A stretch of DNA of 16,165 bases, taken from assembly GCA_002007315.1 (NCBI GenBank), contig LNZQ01000023.1:1-16165 (forward strand). The letters are read 5' to 3'. This document shows, in pieces, positions 7,746-15,166 of the stretch (positions are counted from its first letter, which is position 1; each line of letters starts with the position of its first letter). The translations under genes were made by a program, and so were the position numbers. The notes below the pieces were generated by a model, which ran no database searches, was not told the DNA's origin, and saw nothing but the letters and a program-made list of their open reading frames with translations. The stretch is from Epulopiscium sp. Nele67-Bin004. GTDB taxonomy: Bacteria; Bacillota_A; Clostridia; Lachnospirales; Cellulosilyticaceae.

Positions 7746-9692
7746 ATGGATAAAATGGAACGTATGCAAATGCTAGTAAAAAAATTGGGCGATGCAAGCT
7801 ATATGTATGAACAACAAAATACAGAGATAATGTCAAATTTAGAATATGATAAACTTTATGATGAACTGGCACAACTAGAAAAAGAGTTAGGTGTTGTGCT
7901 TGCAGGGAGTGTTACGCAAAAAGTTGGTTATCAAGTGGTAACAGGACTAAACAAAGAAACTCATGCAACACCTATGTTATCGTTGGATAAAACGAAAGAG
8001 CTGTCAAAACTACAAAGTTTTTTGGAGGCTGGGGACGGTGTATTGTCTTGGAAACTTGATGGGTTAACTGTTGTTTGTACTTATAATGAGGGTGTGCTCG
8101 AAAAAGCGATAACACGTGGAAATGGAACTGTTGGGGAAGACGTTACAAATAATGCTAAAACGTTTAAAAATTTGCCGTTAACTATTCCTTTTGATGGAAT
8201 GCTTGTTGTTAGAGGTGAGGCGATTATAACTTATAGCGATTTTGAAAAAATAAATGAACGCCTTGAAGATAGAGAAAAATACAAAAATCCTAGAAATTTG
8301 TGTAGTGGTAGCGTAAGACAACTTGATTCGGAAGAAACCGCAAAGCGAAATGTGCAGTTTATGGCGTTTTCAATAATTGATTGCACAAAACAATTTGATT
8401 ACAAAAGTGAAAGTCTGATATGGCTTAAACAGCTTGGATTTGATGTTGTTGAACACACAAAAGTTACAAAAGGTACTATTGAAAAAACAGTGGCACAATA
8501 TGAACAATCTATAAAAGATATAGATTTTGGCTCAGATGGACTTGTACTTACTTATGATAACATTGAATTTAGCGAAGGCTTAGGAAGTACGTCAAAATTT
8601 CCAAAAGATTCACTTGCTTTTAAATGGAAAGATGAGCTTAAAGAAACAACGATAAAATACATTGAGTGGAGCACATCAAGAACAGGGCTTATAAATCCCG
8701 TTGCAGTTTTTGAGGCTGTTGACCTTGAGGGGACGAGCGTTGAGCGTGCAAGTGTGCACAACATTAGTATACTTGAGGAGCTTGAGCTTGGGGTGGGCGA
8801 CACGGTGACGGTGTATAAGGCGAATATGATTATACCGCAAATAGCCGAAAACCTAACAAAGTCGGGTATGGTTGAACTGCCAAAAACATGTGCGGTTTGT
8901 GGTGCAAATACCGAAATTAAAAAAGATAAAAATACAAAACAGCTATTTTGTCCAAATAGCAATTGTGAAGCACAACAAGTTAAATTGTTTACGCACTTTG
9001 TTTCAAGAAATGCAATGAACATAGATGGACTGTCTGAAGCGACGATTGAAAAATTTGTGACTCAAGGATTTTTAGTTGATTTAAGTTCACTGTACGAATT
9101 AGAACAATATGAAGACCAGATTATAGCACTTGATGGATTTGGAAAGCGTTCATATAATAAACTAATAAAATCTATAAATAACTCTAAAAATTCACACCTG
9201 TATCAATTTATATATGCCCTAGGCATACTTCAAGTTGGGACGAGCAACGCAAAATTAATTTGTAAACACTTTAAAAACGATTTGTCGCAAATTAGGCAAG
9301 CAACAGCAGAACAACTAGTTGAGATAGAGGGAGTTGGACCTATAATTGCAAAAGAAATAAGTGATTATTTTAGCATAGAAAAAAACAATCAAATTTTGGA
9401 TAAATTACTAGGTCAAATAAAATTTATACAAGAAGAAGTTATAGAAGAAGAAACGGCAATTAGTGGTAAAGTATTTGTAATAACTGGTGATGTGCATCAT
9501 TTTGAAAATAGAAAAGCGTTGCAAGCTGAACTAGAAAAACGTGGAGCAAAAGTGACAGGAAGTGTTAGCAAAAAAACTAATTATTTAATAAATAATGATG
9601 CAACTTCAAGCTCTAGCAAAAATCAAAAAGCAAATGAATTAGGCATTCCTATATTAACAGAAGATGCATTATTAAAAATGTTAGAATTATAG
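7746..9692 (+). CDS. ligA: NAD-dependent DNA ligase LigA (divergent clostridial type)
   Basis: A 648-residue ligase that seals nicks during replication and repair, using NAD+. Domains in order: Ia (YDKLYDEL, about 36-43), adenylation domain with the AMP-accepting Lys103 in KLDG (103-106), NPRNLCSGSVRQLD, FKWKDE; OB fold; Cys4 zinc finger (Cys382, 385, 402, 407); helix-hairpin-helix repeats (GFGKRSYNKL, IEGVGPIIAKEI); C-terminal BRCT domain (SGKVFVITGDV onward). Departures from the classical enzyme: RGNG for RGDG, DGLVLTYD where motif IV usually reads DGVVIKV (its Lys is Thr), and four rather than five residues between the last two zinc cysteines. I recall similar features in Lachnospiraceae ligases, so this looks like a lineage variant, not decay. 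The start at 7746 is preferred over 7725, which lies inside the -10 box. It has its own promoter; the usual neighbour pcrA is absent upstream. Confidence 0.93.
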   Translation: MDKMERMQMLVKKLGDASYMYEQQNTEIMSNLEYDKLYDELAQLEKELGVVLAGSVTQKVGYQVVTGLNKETHATPMLSLDKTKELSKLQSFLEAGDGVLSWKLDGLTVVCTYNEGVLEKAITRGNGTVGEDVTNNAKTFKNLPLTIPFDGMLVVRGEAIITYSDFEKINERLEDREKYKNPRNLCSGSVRQLDSEETAKRNVQFMAFSIIDCTKQFDYKSESLIWLKQLGFDVVEHTKVTKGTIEKTVAQYEQSIKDIDFGSDGLVLTYDNIEFSEGLGSTSKFPKDSLAFKWKDELKETTIKYIEWSTSRTGLINPVAVFEAVDLEGTSVERASVHNISILEELELGVGDTVTVYKANMIIPQIAENLTKSGMVELPKTCAVCGANTEIKKDKNTKQLFCPNSNCEAQQVKLFTHFVSRNAMNIDGLSEATIEKFVTQGFLVDLSSLYELEQYEDQIIALDGFGKRSYNKLIKSINNSKNSHLYQFIYALGILQVGTSNAKLICKHFKNDLSQIRQATAEQLVEIEGVGPIIAKEISDYFSIEKNNQILDKLLGQIKFIQEEVIEEETAISGKVFVITGDVHHFENRKALQAELEKRGAKVTGSVSKKTNYLINNDATSSSSKNQKANELGIPILTEDALLKMLEL

Positions 9693-9714
9693 AAAATAAT
9701 TCCAAAATATCCTT

Positions 9715-9741
9715 GTAAAAATTATCAATTGAGATTACAAT
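9715..9741 (+). promoter_or_regulatory. Weak candidate promoter with a small inverted repeat before the aldo/keto reductase gene
   Basis: TTGTAA (9715-9720) and TACAAT (9736-9741) stand 15 bases apart, short for a -35/-10 pair. TTGTAA and TTACAA (9735-9740) also form a six-base inverted repeat with a 14-base spacer. The 87-base gap after ligA has no clear terminator hairpin, so read-through from ligA is also possible. Confidence 0.25.
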
Positions 9742-9779
9742 AAAGATGTTATTATTTTTACACGATGGGAGAAACGGAT

Positions 9780-10886
9780 ATGATATACAGAAGTTTTGAT
9801 GATGGGGACAAAGACCACTCGATGTTAGGTTTTGGCGTTATGCGAATGCCTATAAATGAGGACGAGACTATAAACTACGACGTTGCCGAAAAGATGATAG
9901 ACACGGCGTATAAGCAAGGTATAAATTACTTTGATACTGCATATGTATACCACAAGGGCAAGTCAGAAGAATTTTTAGGGAAAGCACTAGCAAAATACCC
10001 TAGAGAAAGTTTTTTTGTTGCAACAAAATTGCCACTATGGATAATTAATGGACAACGTGAGCTTGACAAAATATTTAATAAACATTTAAAACGTCTTAAC
10101 ATGGAGTATATTGACTACTATTTAATTCATGCTATGAATAAAGAGCGTCTTAAAAAGCTGAAGTCAATGGACGTAATCAAATGGGCCGAACAGAAACGTG
10201 CAGAGGGAAAAATTAAACATCTTGGATTTTCTTTTCATGATGATTTAGATTGCTTGCGAGAAATACTTAGTTTGCACAAGTGGGACTTTTGCCAACTTCA
10301 GCTAAACTATGCAGACTGGAACAGGTTTGATGCAAAAGAAATGTATAAAATCGCAACAGATGCGGGTGTACCTATTATCGTTATGGAACCAGTTCGAGGG
10401 GGAACTCTTGCAAACCCAGCTCCTGCAATCCAAGAAATTTTTAAAAACCATGCCAGCGAAAGAAGTTATGCTAGTTGGGCGTTTAGATTTCTTGCTGACT
10501 TACCAAATGTTAAGCTAATTTTAAGCGGTATGTCAACAATTGAGCAAGTGGAGGACAACCTGCACACGTTTAGTACAGAAGAACTTGTATCAGTTGATGA
10601 TACAGAAAGAGAAATTTTGAATAAAGCAATAGATATAATGGACAACCTAAAGAGTATACCATGTACAGGTTGCAATTACTGTATGCCATGTCCATTTGGT
10701 GTAGAAATTCCACGTTGTTTTGCACAATACAACACAAATAAAATATTTGGAAAGTCATCATATACAGCTATTCCAGAAGAAGGACGTGCAGACAATTGTG
10801 TTTCTTGTGAGGCGTGTGTTCCGTTATGCCCACAAAATATAATGATACCAGAAAAAATGAGTGAAGTAGCAGAATACTTCAACTAA
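9780..10886 (+). CDS. Aldo/keto reductase with C-terminal 4Fe-4S ferredoxin-like module
   Basis: A 368-residue cytoplasmic oxidoreductase. The N-terminal TIM barrel has the complete aldo/keto reductase tetrad: Asp52 and Tyr57 ([13 protein letters not shown]), Lys83 (ATKLP) and His117 (YLIHAM). The C-terminal ~65 residues hold two cysteine clusters, [11 protein letters not shown] and [12 protein letters not shown], typical of iron-sulphur binding in the aldo/keto reductase subgroup common in anaerobic Clostridia and Bacteroides. Natural substrate and electron partner are unknown; coupling of carbonyl reduction to ferredoxin-type electron flow is inferred. The ATG at 9780 is chosen because GGGAG at 9767-9771 precedes it by eight bases; the ATG at 9765 overlaps that site. 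The stop lies 14 bases before the glycogen phosphorylase start with that gene's ribosome binding site in between, so the two are very likely translated from one transcript. Confidence 0.92.
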   Translation: MIYRSFDDGDKDHSMLGFGVMRMPINEDETINYDVAEKMIDTAYKQGINYFDTAYVYHKGKSEEFLGKALAKYPRESFFVATKLPLWIINGQRELDKIFNKHLKRLNMEYIDYYLIHAMNKERLKKLKSMDVIKWAEQKRAEGKIKHLGFSFHDDLDCLREILSLHKWDFCQLQLNYADWNRFDAKEMYKIATDAGVPIIVMEPVRGGTLANPAPAIQEIFKNHASERSYASWAFRFLADLPNVKLILSGMSTIEQVEDNLHTFSTEELVSVDDTEREILNKAIDIMDNLKSIPCTGCNYCMPCPFGVEIPRCFAQYNTNKIFGKSSYTAIPEEGRADNCVSCEACVPLCPQNIMIPEKMSEVAEYFN

Positions 10887-10900
10887 TGGAGGGAAATTTA

Positions 10901-13165
10901 ATGAGTTTTATAGCGACTTTTGAGCAAGCACTTGGAAAAGGTGTTGCAGAGGCGACAGATCAAGAAGTTTATTATGCATTATTATCAGCCGTAAAAACAG
11001 CAGCACAAGAAAAAGGTGGGAATCCATCTAAAAATAACAAAAAAATCTATTATATATCAGCTGAGTTTTTGATTGGTAAATTATTATCAAACAACTTAAT
11101 CAACTTAGGTGTATATGATGAAGTTCGTGACGTGCTATCTTCAGCAGGAAAAGATATAACTGTAATAGAAGAAGTTGAGCCAGAGCCATCACTTGGGAAT
11201 GGGGGACTTGGTAGACTTGCAGCGTGTTTTTTAGATTCAATGGCTACAATTGGGATAAACGGCGATGGGGTAGGTCTAAACTACCACTATGGTTTGTTCA
11301 AACAAGTGTTTAGAGATAACAAACAAACTGAAACGCCAAACCAATGGATTGAAAATACAAGCTGGCTTACAGATGCTGGCGTAAGTTTTGATGTGCAATT
11401 TAACAACTTTACAGTTACATCAAAAATGTTTGATATAGACGTAACAGGTTACAACAGTGGAACAAACAAACTTCACTTATTTGACGTTGTTACATTAAAC
11501 GAAGGTATCGTTCACGATGGAATAAACTTTGATAAATCAAACATCAAAGAAAACTTAACACTATTTTTATATCCAGACGATAGCGATAAACAAGGCGAAT
11601 TACTTAGAATTTATCAACAATACTTCATGGTGAGTAATGCGGCACAACTTATATTAAAAGAGTGTGATGACAATGGTTATGAAATAGAAAAACTATATGA
11701 CCATGTGACAGTTCAAATAAACGACACGCACCCATCAATGGTTATTCCAGAGCTTATTAGATTGTTGGTTGCACGTGGAATAGATACAAATAATGCTATT
11801 GATATTGTAACAAAAACTTGTGCATACACAAACCATACAATACTTGCAGAAGCTTTAGAAAAATGGCCACTTCACTTCCTAGAAGAAGTTGTTCCTCACC
11901 TTGTGCCGATAATAAAAGATTTGGCACATCGTATAGCTGAAAAATACGAAAATAAAGAACTACACATCATTGATGACCAAAATAGAGTTCACATGGCTAG
12001 AATGGATATGCACTATGGATTTAGTGTAAACGGTGTTGCGGCACTTCACACTGACATTTTAAAGGAAAACGAACTAAACGAGTTTTACAACTTGTATCCA
12101 GAAAAGTTTAACAATAAAACTAACGGGATAACGTTTAGAAGATGGCTGTTACACTGTAACAAAGAGCTTGTTGAATGGATTGACAAATATGGAGCAGCTG
12201 ATTTTAGACAAGACGCAGAGAAGTTGCAAGAGCTACTAAAAGTTAAAGATGATGAAACTGCACTTAAAGAGCTTATCCAAATCAAACAAAACAACAAAGT
12301 TAAGTTAAAAGACTATATCAAAAAAATGTCTGGCGTAGAAATCAACGAAAATTCTATATTTGATATCCAAATAAAAAGACTTCACGAATACAAACGCCAA
12401 CAAATGAACGTTTTATATATCATATACAAATACCTTGACATTAAGTCTGGGAACGTTCCAAAAACACCAATAACTACTATATTTGGGGCAAAAGCTGCAC
12501 CAGCATATATAATTGCAAAAGATATTATCCACGTAATTTTATGCTTACAAGAGCTTATCGCAAACGACCCAGAAGTGTCACCACACTTGCAAGTAGTTAT
12601 GGTTGAAAACTACAACGTAACTTACGCAGAAAATCTTATTCCAGCATGTGACGTGTCTGAGCAAATTTCGCTTGCATCAAAAGAAGCAAGTGGAACAGGA
12701 AACATGAAATTTATGCTTAACGGTGCACTTACTCTTGGAACAAACGATGGTGCGAACGTGGAAATAAATGAGCTTGTTGGACCAGACAACATTTATATCT
12801 TTGGAAAAGAAAGTGACGAAGTTATCCAAATGTATAAAGATAGTAGCTACAACGCTTTAGACTACTATATAAATGATGAAGATATCAGAACTTGGATAAA
12901 CTTTATTATTAGCCCAGAGATGATGAAACTAGGCGACAAATATTTGTTGTTAGAAATTCATGCAGAGCTTATTAAAAAAGACTGGTTTATGACGTTGCTT
13001 GACGTAAAAGAATATGTTGCAACAAAAGAGAAAATGTTTGCAGATTATGAAGACAGAATGGCTTGGGCAAGCAAAACTGTAGTAAATATTGCAAAAGCTG
13101 GGTACTTCTCATCAGATAGAACTATCGCACAATATGACCAAGATATTTGGCATATAAATAAGTAA
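10901..13165 (+). CDS. glgP: Glycogen/starch phosphorylase
   Basis: A 754-residue GT35 alpha-glucan phosphorylase that releases glucose-1-phosphate from the non-reducing ends of glycogen or maltodextrin with pyridoxal phosphate as cofactor. Visible family motifs: ALGNGG-like [64 protein letters not shown] (492-500), and [14 protein letters not shown] with the cofactor Lys603, then GANVEI. The length fits the short clostridial form (about 750) rather than the ~800-residue enterobacterial form. No active-site change was noticed, in contrast to the pullulanase homologue. GGAGGG at 10888-10893 precedes the ATG at 10901 by seven bases; an ATG at 10886 overlaps the upstream stop and that site and is not used. 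Asn codons are often AAC here, unlike the AAT-dominated chemoreceptor and helicase regions, which may reflect high expression. A strong terminator follows. Confidence 0.95.
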   Translation: MSFIATFEQALGKGVAEATDQEVYYALLSAVKTAAQEKGGNPSKNNKKIYYISAEFLIGKLLSNNLINLGVYDEVRDVLSSAGKDITVIEEVEPEPSLGNGGLGRLAACFLDSMATIGINGDGVGLNYHYGLFKQVFRDNKQTETPNQWIENTSWLTDAGVSFDVQFNNFTVTSKMFDIDVTGYNSGTNKLHLFDVVTLNEGIVHDGINFDKSNIKENLTLFLYPDDSDKQGELLRIYQQYFMVSNAAQLILKECDDNGYEIEKLYDHVTVQINDTHPSMVIPELIRLLVARGIDTNNAIDIVTKTCAYTNHTILAEALEKWPLHFLEEVVPHLVPIIKDLAHRIAEKYENKELHIIDDQNRVHMARMDMHYGFSVNGVAALHTDILKENELNEFYNLYPEKFNNKTNGITFRRWLLHCNKELVEWIDKYGAADFRQDAEKLQELLKVKDDETALKELIQIKQNNKVKLKDYIKKMSGVEINENSIFDIQIKRLHEYKRQQMNVLYIIYKYLDIKSGNVPKTPITTIFGAKAAPAYIIAKDIIHVILCLQELIANDPEVSPHLQVVMVENYNVTYAENLIPACDVSEQISLASKEASGTGNMKFMLNGALTLGTNDGANVEINELVGPDNIYIFGKESDEVIQMYKDSSYNALDYYINDEDIRTWINFIISPEMMKLGDKYLLLEIHAELIKKDWFMTLLDVKEYVATKEKMFADYEDRMAWASKTVVNIAKAGYFSSDRTIAQYDQDIWHINK

Positions 13166-13174
13166 ATTTTTATG

Positions 13175-13204
13175 AAGCTGGTACGAAGTAGTACCAGCTT
13201 TTTT
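13175..13204 (+). terminator. Strong intrinsic terminator after glgP
   Basis: A perfect ten-base-pair stem, AAGCTGGTAC (13175-13184) with GTACCAGCTT (13191-13200), a six-base loop GAAGTA, and T6 ending at 13204. It begins nine bases after the glgP stop and separates glgP from the next transcript. Confidence 0.93.
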
Positions 13205-13210
13205 AAAGTG

Positions 13211-13239
13211 TTGACGCTTTATAAAAAATGGTGTATGAT
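13211..13239 (+). promoter_or_regulatory. Sigma-70 type promoter of the malQ-helicase unit
   Basis: TTGACG (13211-13216) and TATGAT (13234-13239) are separated by 17 bases, each one base from consensus. Transcription would start near 13246, giving a ~25-base leader with AAAAGGTG at 13257-13264 before the ATG at 13271. Confidence 0.7.
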
Positions 13240-13270
13240 TAAACTAATTAAGGACAGAAAAGGTGAAAAA

Positions 13271-14956
13271 ATGCGAAGAAGTAGCGGTATTATTATGCAT
13301 ATTTCCTCTTTAGGTGAGAAATATGGAATAGGAACATTTGGAAAAGAAGCTTATAATTTTGCTAACTTTTTAAATAGAGCTGGGCAAAAATATTGGCAGA
13401 TATTGCCTCTAGGGCATACAAGTTATGGGGATTCGCCGTATCAATCATTTTCGGCGTTTGCTGGAAATCCATATTTTATAGATTTTGACCTTTTACATAC
13501 GGAGGGTCTATTACAAAAAGAAGATTATGAAAATAGATATTATGGGAATAATCCAGAATATGTAGATTATGCTGCACTATTTGATGAACGTCTTGAAGTT
13601 CTTAATATAGCATATCAAAACTCTAAAGGTAAAGTAGACTTAACGGAGTTTAAAAAACAGCAACAGTTTTGGCTTGAAGATTACGCACTGTATATGGCGA
13701 TAAAGGAACCAGAATTTCTATTGCAATTTAATGATTATTTTCCTAATTTAAATAAAGTGATATTAGATATAAATTATCGTTCTGTACCAGCCATAATAGA
13801 ACATAGTAATCGTTTAATTTTATGTAATAAAAATAGATTTAATAAAGTAATGGTACCCCATAAAACAGGGACTACAAAGCCTGTTATAATTAATTGCAAA
13901 GATGATAATGAACAAGCAGATATTATTATTAATAAAATTTTAGAATTAAAAGGGAAAAAATTTCCACTTGAGAACATAGCTATTATATACCGAAATAATA
14001 TGCAGGCGTATAGTTTACTAGAAAGTTTAATCAACCTAAGTGTGCCTTTTAAAATTAGAGACAGCATGCCTTCGTTGTATAATCATTGGATAACAAAGGA
14101 TTTGTTAGCATACTTTAAGTTAGCTCAAAATTTATCTGACATTGAACATTGTGCTCGAGTAATAAATAAACCAGCTCGGTATATTTCAAGAGATATTCTT
14201 AAAAATTTGCAACAAAATAACATTAACCTTGTAACATTGGTTAGGCAGGGCAGTCTGGAGAAATGGCAACAAGAAGCTCTTGAACAATTAATTTATCATT
14301 TGCAATTACTTAAAACAAAGCCTTTAAAAGATGGAATAACTTTTATAAAGAACGTAATAGGTTATAATAATTACTTAATAAAATATGCCGAGTATCGCAG
14401 ATTACCACTTAATAATTTTATGGAGATATTTAATGAAATTGAAGCTTCATGTCAAGATTTTGACGATTATGAGCAATGGGAAGAGAACTTAAGACATGTC
14501 TCCGAAAGCATACAAAATAATAAAAATAAGTATATTAAAGATGCGATTACATTATCTACAATGCATAGTGCGAAAGGGCTAGAATTTGATATAGTGTTTA
14601 TAATAGATGCTGTTGATGAAGTTATACCACACTATAAAAGTACTACAGTTGATGAGATTGAAGAAGAACGACGATTATTTTATGTAGCTATAACTCGTGC
14701 AAAGGAAAATTTATATATCTATATTCCGAAAAAAAGGCATGGTAATAATATGGAACAATCTCCTTTTATTGAGGATATGCTATTTGCGGATATTACATTA
14801 AATGTAGGAAATAAGATTAGACATAAACGCTATGGAAGTGGTATAATAAAGGCAATTGATGATAAATCAGCTACAGTGAAATTTGATAAAACTGGCATAA
14901 TAACAATTGATCATAAATTTTGTTTAAAGAAAAATATTATAGAAATTGAGGAATAG
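13271..14956 (+). CDS. Fusion frame: N-terminal 4-alpha-glucanotransferase (MalQ) fragment joined to C-terminal UvrD/PcrA-type helicase fragment
   Basis: A 561-residue frame made of two unrelated partial genes. Residues 1-146 are the start of a GH77 4-alpha-glucanotransferase (MRRSSGIIMHISSLG, YWQILPLGHTSYGDSPYQSFSAFAG in two pieces, FWLEDYALYMAIKE); MalQ is normally about 490-500 residues, so the catalytic part is missing. From Pro147 (base 13709) the sequence is an SF1 helicase: PEFLLQF, motif IV ILDINYRS (Arg170), motif V TMHSAKGLEF (430-439), motif VI RRLFYVAITRAKENLYI (Arg476), then a PcrA-like Tudor tail (GNKIRHKRYGSGII). The helicase half lacks Walker A, motif II and motif III, so it should not hydrolyse ATP. 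The join is in frame. Promoter, ribosome binding site and the ATG at 13271 belong to malQ; an upstream in-frame ATG at 13172 lies before the terminator hairpin and is rejected. Either a genomic deletion of malQ-end through helicase-start or an assembly error explains it; I cannot tell which. Confidence 0.85.
   Translation: MRRSSGIIMHISSLGEKYGIGTFGKEAYNFANFLNRAGQKYWQILPLGHTSYGDSPYQSFSAFAGNPYFIDFDLLHTEGLLQKEDYENRYYGNNPEYVDYAALFDERLEVLNIAYQNSKGKVDLTEFKKQQQFWLEDYALYMAIKEPEFLLQFNDYFPNLNKVILDINYRSVPAIIEHSNRLILCNKNRFNKVMVPHKTGTTKPVIINCKDDNEQADIIINKILELKGKKFPLENIAIIYRNNMQAYSLLESLINLSVPFKIRDSMPSLYNHWITKDLLAYFKLAQNLSDIEHCARVINKPARYISRDILKNLQQNNINLVTLVRQGSLEKWQQEALEQLIYHLQLLKTKPLKDGITFIKNVIGYNNYLIKYAEYRRLPLNNFMEIFNEIEASCQDFDDYEQWEENLRHVSESIQNNKNKYIKDAITLSTMHSAKGLEFDIVFIIDAVDEVIPHYKSTTVDEIEEERRLFYVAITRAKENLYIYIPKKRHGNNMEQSPFIEDMLFADITLNVGNKIRHKRYGSGIIKAIDDKSATVKFDKTGIITIDHKFCLKKNIIEIEE
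13700..13715 (+). other. Breakpoint between MalQ and helicase sequence
   Basis: MalQ family sequence is recognisable to AIKE (codons 13697-13708) and helicase family sequence from PEFLLQF (13709 on). In MalQ proteins the next residues normally read like HFGG or KFGG followed by a Trp-rich segment; in UvrD-like helicases PEIML-type sequence directly follows motif III (QSIYGFRGA). No target duplication, insertion sequence or repeat is visible at the join. Confidence 0.75.
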
Positions 14957-14959
14957 AAA

Positions 14960-15109
14960 ATGGCTAATAATAAAAAAACAACTAAACCTAACTACAACTT
15001 ACATGAGTATATGAATAAACATCGCAAAAAAATCCTAACTGCCATTAGTTTGACGGTTGTTGCAAGCATGTTTTTAAGTGTAATTGCACAAGTATTAGTA
15101 CTATTTTAA
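14960..15109 (+). CDS. Small single-span membrane protein, 49 residues
   Basis: The frame starts MANNKKTTKPNYNL, has a basic stretch (NKHRKK, residues 19-24) and then one hydrophobic helix (about 25-49) that runs to the C terminus (AQVLVLF). The positive residues before the helix predict a cytoplasmic N terminus. The ATG at 14960 is three bases after the helicase stop; the last two helicase codons (GAG GAA, 14948-14953) form its ribosome binding site, so translation is probably coupled. The layout recalls small DUF4044-type proteins of Firmicutes, but I cannot assign it. A terminator follows 16 bases after the stop. Confidence 0.6.
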   Translation: MANNKKTTKPNYNLHEYMNKHRKKILTAISLTVVASMFLSVIAQVLVLF

Positions 15110-15125
15110 TTAAAATACTACAATC

Positions 15126-15163
15126 AAAAAATCACCATTAGAAATTTCTAATAGTGATTTTTT
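15126..15163. terminator. Bidirectional intrinsic terminator between convergent genes
   Basis: Two 19-base arms (15126-15144 and 15145-15163) are complementary with one exception at 15136/15153. That position is C-A in the plus-strand RNA but G-U in the minus-strand RNA, so the hairpin is better paired for minus-strand transcripts. The outer arms are A6 and T6, giving a U run in either direction. It closes the helicase/small-protein unit and the convergent DUF1566 gene. Confidence 0.88.
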
Positions 15164-15166
15164 ATT

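Noticed and set aside
7647..7769. Longer start for the pullulanase-like protein
   Set aside because: The extra 41 residues would precede a normal signal peptide, overlap the ligA promoter and start, and lack a ribosome binding site.
8552..9022. Long antisense open frame inside ligA (156 codons)
   Set aside because: It is Ser/Thr/Phe-rich with no ribosome binding site and is fully explained by the composition of the ligA strand.
9715..9740. TTGTAA/TTACAA inverted repeat as a Rex-type redox operator before the iron-sulphur reductase gene
   Set aside because: Rex sites are TTGTGA and TCACAA with a six-base spacer; here the half-sites differ and the spacer is 14 bases.
13172..13270. Upstream in-frame start for the MalQ fusion
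   Set aside because: It begins inside the glgP terminator region and upstream of the promoter; MalQ family sequence begins at MRRSSG, base 13271.
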